Positions 47,258-59,691 of a stretch of DNA of 64,000 nucleotides are shown one piece after another. Both the position numbers and the translations under genes were made by a program. Positions within the stretch are counted from its first letter, which is position 1. Every line of letters starts with the position of its first letter. Source of the DNA: Oxytricha trifallax (lineage: Eukaryota > Ciliophora > Spirotrichea > Sporadotrichida > Oxytrichidae); NCBI GenBank assembly GCA_000711775.1, contig ARYC01017919.1:41074-105073 (forward strand), given 5' to 3'. A model generated the notes under the pieces. That model was given only the letters and a program-made list of their open reading frames with translations, had not been told where the DNA came from and searched no databases.

Positions 47258-47892
47258 TTCGATATATTTATTTGTTAAGGATATAATTATAATAACTAGA
47301 ATTGGATTTTAATTATTTTCCTAATATATGTTCAATATTATACTATTTTAACAGATTTTGAATTTATTTTGAAAATGCTTATTCAACTCATTCCTCAATC
47401 CTTTTTTTATAATAAAGAATAGCTTAATGATAATACAATATATAACGTATAATTGCTTAATTAATAGATAAAAATGTTGAATATTTTTCCCTTAAATTAT
47501 TACTAATAAATAATTTTAAGTAAAAATTGTGTATGTCATTGAAAATCTATATAAAACGTAATCCCATTTATTAATTATAAGCTTCCCAATACATCAAAAT
47601 TTAATATATTATTAAAATAAGAAAAAATTTTCATAAAAAATTAATGAAAAGCCTTTGATTTAAAATTTATAACTCGCATAATTATTTATATAATTTGTTA
47701 ATTTCATCATTACTATAAAGACAAAAATTATGAATTAATTAAGTAAAATATTTATAGATTCTATACAAATTTTAATCAATTTTTTTATTTAAAAACTTAT
47801 TTTTAAATATATTATATTCTAATAATTATTTATTTTATTTAATGTTGGTTAATGAAGAAAAATCGAAATTAATGATTCATATTAAACATAAA
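47258..47892. other. AT-rich spacer, no gene seen
   Basis: No supportable frame on either strand. Confidence 0.45.
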
Positions 47893-49945
47893 TCAAATTG
47901 AAGACATAAAATGCTTTTAACCAACGTTACTATAAGCATACTTACTATCTTACGGCTACAATATCTCATTGAGATTGTTGTGAAATTCATTGAATTGTCT
48001 GGATACAATATTTTAGCAATATTTAAATAAAAAACAGCACTATTTCAATTTGATTTTGTAAGATAATATTTTGGCATGCATCTATATTATCCTAAAAACC
48101 TACTTGAAACTTATCTATTGAAAACATTCCAGGTTATTCGTTAATGGTTTGCATAAATTATTATTTTATGGATTCTAATTTCGCAAGTTTGTCTTGAGTC
48201 TGTTTTTGTATTTCGTTCATTTTATCCATCAATCTCAAACCTATTTGAATCATTTAAATTTTAATAACTTTTATTAAATAAAAAATCATTTACTCAGATA
48301 AACATTAGTTGACTCCTTTACTTATTTATTACTTTATATCAAAACTTTGATTATCTTATATTTATTTATAAATTAAATAATTCTCTTTAAAGGAAGTATT
48401 TGGAGAGCTCTGTAAGAATCCATAGATATCAAATAGTAATTCAAGCTAGCATTCTAATACTTATAATATTATAATAATTATTAAGAAATTAAAATCTACA
48501 CGGTTGTCAACATTACTAATGAATACATTCATTAACCTATCCCCATATTATAACAAATTCCTTGAGATAAATGGAATGAAAAATTTTTTGATGTCTCCAA
48601 ATCAAGTTCTAATTAGAATTACATAATTAATTCTTATAGAATTTTAGATATTCTTTAATAAAAGTTATAATACTATTTTATAAAAATTTAACAACTACCG
48701 CTACATTTTTTACAAATTTTTATTATTTATAGTAAACTAGTTATTACTATTTCAAAATTAAAATATTTATTACTTTTATTTTAATTCTAAGAAAATCATT
48801 AGAATAAAAAATTATCAATCAATATAGTCTATTCTTAGAAAAAGTTAAAAATTAAAAAACTTCATTATAAGAATGCTTAAATTGTATTTATATTAACTTC
48901 ATTTTGTAAATAATTTAAGTTTTTATTTTAATATATCCCTTAAATTATATTGGTAAATATTAAGATATTTATAAAAGAAAACATTTAATAATTATTCTTA
49001 TATATAACAACAAAATAATATTCTAAAAAAATTCCTAAAAATTTTATTAAATATCATTCACATTCCAAAAAATAACTTAATAAAATCAAAAAACAATAAA
49101 TAAAATTTCTAAAGAGTAAAACGAAAAAAATAAGTGATATATAAAAATGATTTGTTTATAAAAATTAACCTATAACTTACTTTAATGAAATAGTTTTACT
49201 CCAGTTAAAATCTTTTATTTTATTAGGCAAGTTTTTTATGTTCCTCATAAATAGGGAAATTTGTAAAAGTTTAAGATGATAGGTATTATTAATAGATAAA
49301 ATTTATATATTAATGTAGAGTGGGAGACTTTTGTGGTAAAATCAACATTGAATAACTTGCTATTTTCATAATTCTTTTATTGAACCATTTGATCCACTTA
49401 CTCTTGTTTAGAATCAAACTATTGATATTTCTATTCTTAATTTATTTATATATAAGACTGAACTCCGGTGAGACTATCCTTAAGCTTATTTATTTCCAAT
49501 TCATAAGCCTTTGCCTAAATTTATGAATTTTCCTTTAAATCTTCCCAATTGCTAAGTTAAAATTGAACTTCAGCTCTCTATTACACCAAATTAATTATAT
49601 TTTTATATAATTTTAATTAATAAAACCAATGTGTACTCCAAAGATTCAATTAAGTCCTTTTATTAAACTTAATTTATTAATAAAATTAAGTAATTAGCAA
49701 ATATTTATAATTTACTAGACTTTTTCCTCTAAATTACATCCAGATAAGTACTTAATTTATATGTCATAACATGGCTTGCAATACAAATATGCGAAATTGC
49801 TTTCATTTGGTAAACTTATAAAGTATCCGTTAGAGACTCCTGTATAAGTTCCTTTTGTTGGGTATTTTTAGTAATGATAAAAATTCCAGGAACCAAGTAA
49901 TTTCTTATCACATTTGTAACACTAAGGACTATTCATTTATTGCAT
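47893..49945 (-). CDS. Family-4 zinc-domain plus coiled-coil gene A
   Basis: ATG 49943-49945. N-terminal domain: QCYKCDKKLLGSWNFYHYQK, TKGTYTGVSNGYFISLPNES, FAYLYCKPCYDIQIKYL. Then QQKDLIESLEYTLVL and a coiled coil (LKENSQIQAKAYELEINKLK), a short conserved SFKD-type segment near 48400, MIQIGLRLMDKMNEIQKQTQ, and DACQNI / VSRQFNEFHNNLNEILQPQD ending SNVGQKHFMSSI, TGA 47893-47895. The last junction is an IES with pointer AAAATATT, needed for frame. Other AT-rich gaps (about 49610-49720 and 48260-48380) are presumed IESs. Function unknown; the first of five similar genes spaced 2-3.5 kb apart. Confidence 0.5.
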
Positions 49946-50865
49946 ATTTAATTTATTAGTTATTTAAAATAAAAGAAACTTTCTCTTTAATAAATTATAA
50001 AAATCATAAATAAAAAAATTGGAATAATTAGTCAAAAAGGATGGACTATATAATATATTTTTGGTATTTTTAAACATTTCTTATACTTATTATAAACAAA
50101 ATAAATCCCAAACTAAAATTTGTATTTAAAATATCTGTTGATGCTGATTTCTTTTGTTTAACTATTAAATCGTTTTTGAAAATATCATATGGGGGAGGGA
50201 AAGTTCACTCTAAGAAAGTTTTCAATGTATAATTTATAATAGTTTCAAATAACCCATTGTTATTATTAATTTTATACTACATTAATGGATAAGAGGATTA
50301 GTAAAGTAACTTTAAAGAGTTTAACAAAAAAATCCAATTGTATCTAATATCATAACATAAGATATAGTAAGAACCTGTTGTAATTATTATTAAATTATAT
50401 TAAATTAATGGGAAATAATATCACTTAAATTAAAAAAAAAATATAATATAATGGATGTTCATATATAAAGTCATAAGTAGTTGGTTATATTGCTTGAATC
50501 CCAAGTCAGTGAAAATCTCAAAAGGTGTTTGATTTTGTCAGAAATAATATTCACAAACAAAAAAATTTAATTTAAAAAAAAATAAATAATTTTACTAATC
50601 AGATATATTTTCTTAGAAAAAATTTATTATAAGTCTTGTTAGAAAACTTCACTTCCCAATAATTTGTAATTTCTATTAAATTTGATTAATTTTAAATTCT
50701 TAATAAAAATATAAAGTAATTTATTATATTTTATTCTAATTATTATTAATTTTTAAAAAAGTTAAACTCAAAAATTACTTTTAATTTATTTTTAACTTTT
50801 CTTATTACACGAGCATAAGAAGAATATAAATTTTAGATTAATAAATTATGAAGCAAAACATATTT

Positions 50866-52124
50866 TCATATTTAAGCAAACATTTTTTCAGGATTTATTT
50901 GATCTTAAGGCTATATAATTTCATTTAATTTGTTGTAATATTCTTTAAATTCCTGTGATATTGTCTTTTGGGAATAAAATAATTATAAAACTACAACTAT
51001 AATTTTTACTCTTTTGTTTAAATATTAATGTTAAATTGATTGGCAAGTATCAATGTTTTCTTGAAACCCTTGCAAGAATTTATCAATATTAAACAGGCCA
51101 GGGTTTTAGTTAATATTCTGCATAAATTGAGTCTTAAATGATTCTATTTTTTCCAGGTTATTTTTAGTCTCTTATTGTACTTCATTCATTTTATTTTTCA
51201 ATCTCTGACCTATCTGAATCATATAATAAAAAATATTTAGTTCTTCCACGAATAGATATAAAGTGAATAAATTTAATGTTGATTAATTTTAATAACATAA
51301 TTTAAATCATTTACTCATTAATACATGATTTAATTCCCATGTTTATCACGTCTTTAATTTCAAAGCATTGCCCATCTTTAATTATATTAATTTTAATATT
51401 TTATCTTTGAATGAAGTATTAGGAGATTTTTAAAGAAATTCATATATCTCAGAAAGTTATTCAAGTTAGGATTCTAAAATTTATATTAAATTATCAATAA
51501 AATTCTAAATGATAGTCAACTTCAAATTCATTGATTTTTTCTTTCAATTTTGATTGGATAATTTCACTATGAAGCTATTTTTTGGGTTTTACCTACTAGT
51601 TAAACATCTCTTATAGTTTTTTGCATTAAATTCTAATTTCAACAAGACTGTCATTTAGTAATTTAATTTTAGTTTCATAAGCCTAAATCTTAACGCTTGA
51701 TTCATTCTTTACTTAGATGAGATTTAGATTTTGTACTAAACATTCAGTTTTCTATTTCACCAAATTTTAAAATAATTTTAATTATCTATAAACTATTAAC
51801 CAAAGAAGTCTCCAAAGATTAAATTTAATTCTTTTACTAAACCTTTATATTACTTATCATAATTCAAATAAAATATTATTACATTATAGTTTACAAGAGA
51901 GTATTTTCCAAAGTTTTTCGAGATAAAATCTTAATTTGTTTATCAAAGCAAGTCTTGCAATACAAATAAGCAAAGTTGCTCTCATTTGGACGGCTCAGGA
52001 AATATCCATTAGTAATACCCGTGTAGCTGCCTTTTGTTGGATAATCTTAATAAGGATAAAAATTCCATGAACCTTCTAATTTTTCGCCGCATTTGTAGCA
52101 CTAAGCGCAATCTTGTTCGTCCAT
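50866..52124 (-). CDS. Family-4 zinc-domain plus coiled-coil gene B
   Basis: ATG 52122-52124 (MDEQDCAQCYKCGEKLEGSW). Domain continues PTKGSYTGITNGYFLSRPNE, FAYLYCKTCFDKQIKIL. Then QQKNQIQSLETSLVN, coiled coil, MIQIGQRLKNKMNEVQQETK, NPGLFNIDKFLQGFQENIDT, and after an IES with pointer CAAT, CQSISQEFKEYYNKLNEIIQ then PQDQINPEKMFAQI, TGA 50866-50868. Internal IESs lie in the AT-rich gaps. Clean Cys pairs (CYKC, CKTC) suggest it is functional. Function unknown. Confidence 0.5.
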
Positions 52125-52802
52125 CTTAATTGTATAAATTTAAATAATGAATTGAGTTACATAATTAATTTTCGAATTAAATATATTAATAAGTCTAAGG
52201 TTCTTATCTTAAATTACTTATATAATACATAAAGATAAAGATAGAGAAAATTTATATAAATTTAAATAAAATTTTGTGCTATTTAATCTCTTAGCATTAT
52301 TGCATTTATTCATTTTAATTTTGCATCTTTCTGTAAATCTAATAAAGGTATACTGCTCAAATGTTTTGTAGAATAATATAATTTCCATTCATTTGATAAA
52401 TATAAATAGATTGGAAAAAATTAATATTTTTTTTCAAATCCTTAAATGATATATAAATAAGAATACTGTTTACAATAATACTAAATCGAAAAACAATATT
52501 TCCTTTGTTGAATTGATAATTTTTTAAAAATGTAATTTTAAACATGAAACTTAAACCTATAAGGTCTAGAAATAACTAAATATTGCTCAATAAATTTAAT
52601 ATATTTTACTAATAAATTTCCAAAAGTAAAACCTCTTCCATATTCAATAAAATATTTATTTTTATTTGCAAAAAAATTTTAAATTATCATTCAAATAAAT
52701 ATTTAAATCATGTTTAGTATGAATCTATTGTTTAAATATTCATAATTTAAAATCAAAAAGCTTTTAAATTTGTTTTATTTGAAATAATTATTATAAATTT
52801 AA

Positions 52803-53447
52803 ATGAAAAAGATTATTAAAAACAAGTATTAAGACATTTGCAGCTAATGCAAAACAATGGATCCTTAAAAGAATTATTTCAACAATTTAAGTTATTCTTA
52901 TGATATCAAAAATGCAAAAACTAATAGATTAGAAGTATGTGAATAATCTTATGAAATACTTTGCCAAAAGTGCTTAGCAAAAGCCGTATTGGAATTACCT
53001 CAAATAAGTAATGAGATAAAAATGGTGTAATAAGAACAAAGACTTATAAAAGTGAACCCTGAATTGATAAAATAGAAAGCTTAACAGAACAACTTAAAAA
53101 AGTGCTAAATCAAAACTAAAAGTCTTCAATTGCCAATTTATTGCAATTAACATAACAATCCATAAACAATATTATTTAGGAGCATATATACAAATTGTCA
53201 GGAATTTTAAGAGATGAAATAAAATTTTGGAAAATAAAGAAAAGAATAAATCAATGTTTTCAAAAATCAAGTTATTTAGCAAACTGAAAATTTAATCGAT
53301 GAACAAAAATTCTCGTTAAAAGAGACTTATTAAATTTTTGATCAATAAATTTCCAATTTAAGAATCTCTCAGAAAGAAGAAATTTATGATAAAATTATAA
53401 ATTTGCTGCCCAAATAAATTGACCTATAGAATTAATCAAATGCTTGA
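52803..53447 (+). CDS. Zinc-binding plus coiled-coil protein on the opposite strand, related to families 2/3
   Basis: Uninterrupted frame ATG 52803 (MKKIIKNKYQDICSQCKTMD) to TGA 53445-53447, 214 residues. First Cys pair CSQC; second ILCQKCLAKAVLELPQIS about 50 residues on, as in families 2 and 3; then charged helices (NCQEFQEMKQNFGKQRKEQI; ETYQIFDQQISNLRISQKEE) ending LLPKQIDLQNQSNA. No IES. It is the only plus-strand member among the minus-strand tandem genes, so it was probably inverted or transposed. A 25-bp tandem duplication spans the stop. Function unknown. Confidence 0.6.
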
Positions 53448-53470
53448 CCCATAGAATTAATCAAATGCTT
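53421..53470. repeat. 25-bp tandem duplication over the stop codon
   Basis: GACCTATAGAATTAATCAAA-TGCTT is followed directly by the same 25 bases with one change (GACCC...). The first copy encodes the last residues and the stop of the 52803 gene. Confidence 0.7.
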
Positions 53471-54676
53471 GACTTATTAAATTTAAATTTATATATCTAG
53501 CTTAAACTAAACTTTACTTCAAATCTCCTTTAGATTTATCTAAATGCTTTTTATTCTCAATTCTGATAACTTTAATTTAATAAAAATATATAATTTTTAT
53601 CTACATTTTTATTTGGATTTCACTTTTATCTCATTTTTTACTTTATTCATAAAAATAAAAAAAGTCTTTAAAATATTTTAATCTTTCGGAATATATTTTA
53701 TGTCTTACTGAAATATTTTTTAACTGTATAATGAAAGATAATTTCTGGCCAATTTCCATTTCACCTATAAGTTACTTATTGCACTTACAATATTAAGATC
53801 AAATTTGCTATAAGTTTAAATATATTTCTTTATTATTGACTTTCCTTTTTGACTAAAAGTTGATTTATAAAAAAGACTAAAAAGGTTTTTACTCTTTCCA
53901 TTAATATAACACTACATAACAATTAAAACTTAATAATTTGGAAGTATTAATGAAAATTTACAAATTATCTAAACAATCTAAATCATAAAATATTCATCCA
54001 AATATTTTGAAGACCTTAAGACCTTTTCTCTAATATTATATTACTTATATATTAATTAAATTAAATTCTATAGATTAAATCCTTACCATTATTAAATTTA
54101 TAAGATTTACTGCATTGATTTTGATTTAATTTTATTTAATAAAACATAAAAATTATAATCAAATTTACATTGGCAATCAATCGTTTCCTGTATAGTGAGA
54201 CTAAAGTTTCTTTTTTTAGAAAAATAAAAAAATAATTCACGAGCTTATATTTATAAAAAGCCATCCTAGACACAATTCTAGTTGCAGGGTAAGGATAAGA
54301 AAGAAAAAAAATCTTTAACTTTCCATTTTTTAAATATATTTAAATAGTAATAAATAAATATTAAATTATAATTTCAAGATCAATAATGATCAAGGTACTT
54401 ATCGTCAAGTTTCAACCTTTGAAATCGTTGAAGCTCGCTTCAACGATTTCAAAGGTTGAAGCTTGACCAAATGTATTAATAATTATTATTTAACATCAAC
54501 TCAAAGAACTGTTTGAAATATAAGTAAATCATCCTATTAAAAGTGTGTTTGACTTGGATAATTATTAATATTTAAAAGCATATGATATAAACTATTATTA
54601 ATTTTTATGGATTACTAAACATAACAAAGCATAAGATGAATGAAAGAATTAATAAATAAAGAAACTCTAAACTTAT
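53471..54676. other. AT-rich spacer with one long hairpin
   Basis: No frame supported apart from the hairpin at 54404-54467 described separately. Confidence 0.45.
54404..54467. repeat. Perfect 23-bp stem hairpin, extendable to 30
   Basis: TTCAACCTTTGAAATCGTTG-AAG (54411-54433) is followed by a 4-base loop and its exact reverse complement (54438-54460); outer bases 54404-54410 and 54461-54467 also pair with one G-T. It has no poly-T tail and sits between genes B and C. Possibly a short fold-back remnant. Confidence 0.65.
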
Positions 54677-56574
54677 TCAGATCTAAGTAAATATATGTGA
54701 AACATTTTCGTGATCTTGAGGTTGTATAATTTCATCAAGTCTGTTATAGTATTCCATAAACTTTTGAGATACAGTGTTTTGGCAAAATAATATAAATTAA
54801 TGTAAGAAATTTATATATGTAAAAATTTTAATAATTATTTTTTATCAAATTATGGCAAGTGTCAATGTTTTCTTGAAATGCCTGCATGAATTTATCAATA
54901 GAAAAAAGTCCAGGATTTAAGTCAATGTTTTGCATAAATTGCTGTTTAACAGATTCTATTTTTTCAAGGCTAACCTAAGTCTCTTTCTGAATCACACTCA
55001 TTTTTTCTTTCAATCTCTAACCTATTTGAATCAATTATATATAAATTGGATATTACAAATGATAAATTTTTAAATAGTATATTAATATATCATTTGTTCA
55101 TTCATTCAGACATTAGTTCAAACTTTGATTTAGACTGTGTTTGATATCAATTTCTTGATTATCTCTAATTATAATTTATAATAATAATATTAAATATTAT
55201 CTTTGAATGAAGTACTTGGAGAGCTTTATAGGAATCCATATATCTCTAAAAGAAGATCATACTGGCATTCTAAAATATTTAAATTAATGTAAAACTATAT
55301 AATCATTCTAGATGATTGTGAACTACAAATTTTCTATTGATTTCATTATCATTAATTTGCTTTTAAAGCTATAGAGTGGATTCGACCTATTTTTGATACT
55401 ACTCTTGAAGGATGTTGTGTTAAGATTTAACTTGAGTGAGATTGTCTTATAGCTATTTGATTTAGGCTTCTAAAGCTTATTTCTGGACTTATGTTTCATT
55501 CTTTACCTTAGCCAATTGTTGACTTTAATTTTGAACTTCAGTTCTCTATTAAGCCAAAAATAATGACTATAGTTTTAATTATTTAAATAGAAAACCAAAG
55601 AAGATTGTAAAGATTCAATAGTTTTCTGATGCTAAACCAAACCTGACTGTTAAGATTCAATAGTTCTCTTTTGCTATGCCTAAGTAGACTCTAAAGATTA
55701 AATTGTTTACTTTTGCTAAACATTTTAAAATTTTAAATAGAAATAAGCTGATATTATTATATTTACGAGATTGTTTGTGTTTAAACGGTTGCAGATTAAG
55801 AACAGATTTACTTATCATAGCATGGCTTACAATACAAATATACAAAATTGCTTTCAGTTGGATAGCTCATAAAAGGTAATTGCCCCTGGCTGGGCAGAAA
55901 AAACTTTTTCTCAAAATTTTGAAATAATTTAAAATCAATTAAATCATTGAATTAACTTTTAAATCCCAATAATTAGGTTTATAAGGCCCATAATGATCTT
56001 TAAAAAGTATGATAAACATTTTTTAAAGTAATTACTCTAAATAAACTAGCAAGATAACAATTATTTAACGTTTAAAAGAAGAGTTTTGCAATGTTTTGTT
56101 TTTATTATTTTTGTATTTTTTCAATAACTACTTTGATATCTTGCAGATTCTGAAGTAAATAATTAGTATGCAAGATATCAAAGTAGTTATTGAAAAAATA
56201 CAAAAATAATAAAAACAAAACATTGCAAAACTCTTCTTTTAAACGTTAAATAATTGTTATCTTGCTAGTTTATTTAGAGTAATTACTTTAAAAAATGTTT
56301 ATCATACTTTTTAAAGATCATTATGGGCCTTATAAACCTAATTATTGGGATTTAAAAGTTAATTCAATGATTTAATTGATTTTAAATTATTTCAAAATTT
56401 TGAGAAAAAGTTTTTTCTGCCCAGCCAGGGGCAATTATCCCTCATAAAGTATCCGTTTGTAATGCCAGTATAAGTTCCTTTTGTTGGAAAACTTGAGTAA
56501 GGAGAAAACTTCCATTATCCATCTAATTAATTATTACAACTATAGCACTAAGCGATAACTGATTTATCTACCAT
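54677..56574 (-). CDS. Family-4 zinc-domain plus coiled-coil gene C, carrying a fold-back insertion
   Basis: ATG 56572-56574 (MVDKSVIAQCYSCNNQLDGQ). Domain: PTKGTYTGITNGYFM, then a 567-bp fold-back element, then SYPTESNFVYLYCKPCYDKQ; removal of the element with one 8-bp repeat restores this exactly as in paralogs. Next comes a 14-residue repeat expanded about threefold (QKTIESLQSSLV-type), a coiled coil, SFKD-type segment (DLLLEIYGFLQSSPSTSFKD), a further coiled coil near 54880-55030, and the end SQKFMEYYNRLDEIIQPQDH, TGA 54677-54679. Further AT-rich IESs separate these. Function unknown. Confidence 0.5.
55600..55735 (-). repeat. Three tandem 42-bp units encoding a 14-residue coiled-coil repeat
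   Basis: In gene C the unit (T)IESLQS-x-LVQHQK occurs three times in frame (TIQSLESTQAQQKR, TIESQQSGLVQHQK, TIESLQSSLVF). Genes A and B have one unit each (IESLEYTLVL and IQSLETSLVN). The repeat has a heptad-compatible length. Confidence 0.55.
55874..56440. mobile_element. 567-bp fold-back (MITE-like) element with 8-bp target duplication
   Basis: Nearly perfect inverted arms of about 270 bp meet near 56157; the ends read AGGTAATTGCCCCTGGCTGG and its near reverse complement. CTCATAAA flanks it at 55866-55873 and 56441-56448. It interrupts the zinc domain of gene C between GYFM and SYPTES. An 8-bp duplication is typical of hAT-type insertion (general knowledge; the assignment here is inference). 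No coding capacity seen. Confidence 0.75.
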
Positions 56575-57030
56575 TTTTCTGATATTGGTCGAATTAATTA
56601 AATCTGAATCTTTAATTTTATTATTCTAGTTATTAATAATGTTTGAATTATTCTTATGTTAAAAAATGACAATTAGTCATTGAAATTAAATATATAACTT
56701 ATTTTTATTCTAGTATGCATATTATTTAGTTTTATATTTTATAGAAAATTTGACTTATTTTTAAATATTATTTAATTATAATTAATATATTAGCTTTCTT
56801 TTTTATATACTTATTATTTTTCAATAAAAAAATAATAATATAAAATTAATGCTTTATAAAATTTGGTTTTTTTAAATCATAATATAGCATCTCATTGCAA
56901 AAATGTGCATTTAACTGATTTTTATTTTTTAATACGCAATCCCATTTAAATTTCAAAAAGAATGATGAAATATTTTATAAGAAATTTATATATTGTAGGA
57001 ATACATTTGATTTAGAATAAATTAAATAAG

Positions 57031-57341
57031 ACTTAATTATTTATTTATCATATTACTGGCAGTTAACTTTCGATAAAAATTCAAAATCAGCTGAACTTCA
57101 CTATTGGCGGTACCCCTCTAATGTTTCCTGAATGGAGAAAAATCGATGTCAATTTTGGCATTATAATCAACAAAACACATCACAAACAATTGACATCAAT
57201 TATTCTCGCTTCAAGAAGGCATTAGAAGGATACCGCCAATAGTGAAGCCCAGCTGATTTTGAATTCTCTCTCGAACAAGTACCACATTGTCAGGGTTTCC
57301 AGAAAGTTAATTGCCAATAATATGATAAATAAATTATTAAG
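57031..57341. mobile_element. About 310-bp fold-back element between family-4 genes
   Basis: Imperfect inverted repeat: left ACTTAATTATTTATTTATC, then GTTAACTTTC, ATTCAAAATCAGCTG and CTTCACTATTGGCGGTA; the right side is the reverse complement with about 30 extra bases. More GC-rich than its surroundings. No clear target duplication and no coding capacity. Confidence 0.6.
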
Positions 57342-57684
57342 TTTTTATTTAATTTCCCCAATTTAAATGCTTTCCTATAGACCAAATCTATTTAAGAATT
57401 GAATAAGACAGAAAGCTAAAATATAAAACATTTATCAATATTTAATAAATAGCCCCTTATATTTAATTTATCTTACTAATTTAGATATTTTAATTTAATT
57501 AAGAAAAATTTTATCATATATAAATTTAAAAGTATTATATATAGAACTTGATTAATATTTTTAATAATATTCAATTCTAATTTTAAAGAATTAAAAATCT
57601 CTCTTCAAATTATAATAGTAAACATAAGTTAGTTGAATGAAATTGTAATTTGTTTTATATTTAACATTTCTTTTTATTAATTAG

Positions 57685-59691
57685 TCAATTTCGAATATTA
57701 TCTTGAGGCTATATAAGTTCACTTAGTCTTTTCAAATATTTCTTGAACTATTCATTTACCTTACTTTGGTAATATATATGAATCTGTATAAAATTTATTA
57801 TATAAACACATTTATTGAAATATGGCAATGTTAAATAATTGGCAAGCATCTATATTTTCTTGAAATCCCTCTTAGAACTTATCAACATTAAAAATCCCAG
57901 GAATTTAGGCTATGTTCTACATAAACTGCTACTTTACAGATTATATTTTCTCCAAATTTTCATGAGTCTCTTTTTTAATTTGATTCATTTTATCATTCAA
58001 TTTCTAGCCTATCTGGATCATTTAATATAATTTTAATTTTTTTAATTTGTTATATTAGAAATTAATCTTTATTTTATAAGTATATACATTTTATTTGATT
58101 ATTATTTTTAAATTAATTAACTTATTAAACTCATTTGTTATTTTAAATCATGATCTAAAAGTTACAATATTGAGACATACAACACAAATGTTTTTAAACA
58201 ATTTCAATTTATAAAGTTAAATAAAAGATAAATATTCATTAAAGGCATTTTATATGAAATCTATTTTTTATATAATTTTTGTAAATTACTAAATAATATA
58301 ATTAATTGTTCATTTTTTCTCTCATAATACCAAAAAATCAAAAATCTTTAATTTTATAATCTATGTAATTTAAATAGATTTCTAATAAATTGAATTAAGC
58401 ATTATAAGAAAATGTTCATTCATAAAGTTTATCTAATGATTACTATTTAATTAACTGTTTAAAATTTATTTTTTAAAAACCATATTTTTCCTTATAATTA
58501 AATCATCTGATAATGTAAGCATTATTCCACATCGCTACTGAGTATTGCCTTAATGTCTAATTGTTGAAAATCTCAATATTTATTATAAAAAATTAAATAA
58601 TTAATCTTTAAAGGAAGTTTCAGGGGAACTCTGTAAGAAACCGTATATCTCGAATAGCAACTAAAGTTATTACTCTATTAATAAATAATAGTTTATTAGA
58701 AAAATTAATTAAAAATATAATGATTTTTATGATTAAAATTAAACCAAGTTTGACGATATAAATTATTCTATGAAATTTGAAATTAAAAATAATTTAAATT
58801 CTACCTACTTTAATTCCTTTTTATACTACAATAGTATTAATTATCATGTCTCTTTGAAAAGACTATATTTAATATTTGTACAAAACAATTAAATACAACA
58901 ATTTAATGAAAAATATAATTTAATTTTTTACAACCGTTATATTACCATATAACCTGAATAATCATTAGAGATTATAAAGACAATATATTAATTTACTAGA
59001 ATCAAACAATTATTGATAATATTATAATAATAAATATAAATTGAATTAAATCTTGATGATTCGACACTTAAAATAAATTGTGGTGTTCCTTATTCTTTAA
59101 TTATTCAATCTGAAGATTTAATTCTTACAATTATTTTGTCGATCTATTATTTTGCTATAAGAGTTCTCGTGAATTTTATTTTTCTTTTTTCAATTCGTCA
59201 TTCAATTCTTCCACCTAAGCTTTTAATTTATCATTATTGATATAATTCTCCTTATTCTAAGAGTTGCTTCAATTTTATTGCTTTACTTAAGATTAAGTCC
59301 TGAACAGTCCCAAATAATTTAACATCTAAAATTAAATAAATATAAAATTTAAATTAAACCAAACTACTTTAGAAACTTTCATTTTCATTTTGTTTTTGAT
59401 TCCTGAATTAAACTATTGTCAATTAAATAAAACAATAACTAAATATAATAAAGTTTAAGAATCCTTTACCTCAAGAATCTTTGACGTTTAATAGGATTCA
59501 ATTTTCTATATGAAGCAATCATAGCAATACAAGTATGCAAAATTGCTCTCATTTTTGCGGCTAAGGAAGTATCCATCTGTAATACCTGTATACCTGCCTT
59601 TTGTTGGATAATCTTTGTAGGTTTAAAAGTTCCATTATCCTTGTAAATATTTTGAACAATGATAACACTATGCTCTATCGTTAGATTACAT
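57685..59691 (-). CDS. Family-4 zinc-domain plus coiled-coil gene D
   Basis: ATG 59689-59691 (MQSNDRAQCYHCSKYLQGQW). Domain: TKGRYTGITDGYFLSRKNES, FAYLYCYDCFIQKIESYQTS, with the usual four Cys. The coiled coil follows in segments around 59090-59290, then the SFKD-type piece near 58610-58670, a MIQIGxKLNDKM-type segment at 57840-58020, and the end NEQFKKYLKRLSELIQPQDN then IRN, TGA 57685-57687. Segments are separated by AT-rich gaps that I infer to be IESs; pointers were not worked out. Function unknown. Confidence 0.45.
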
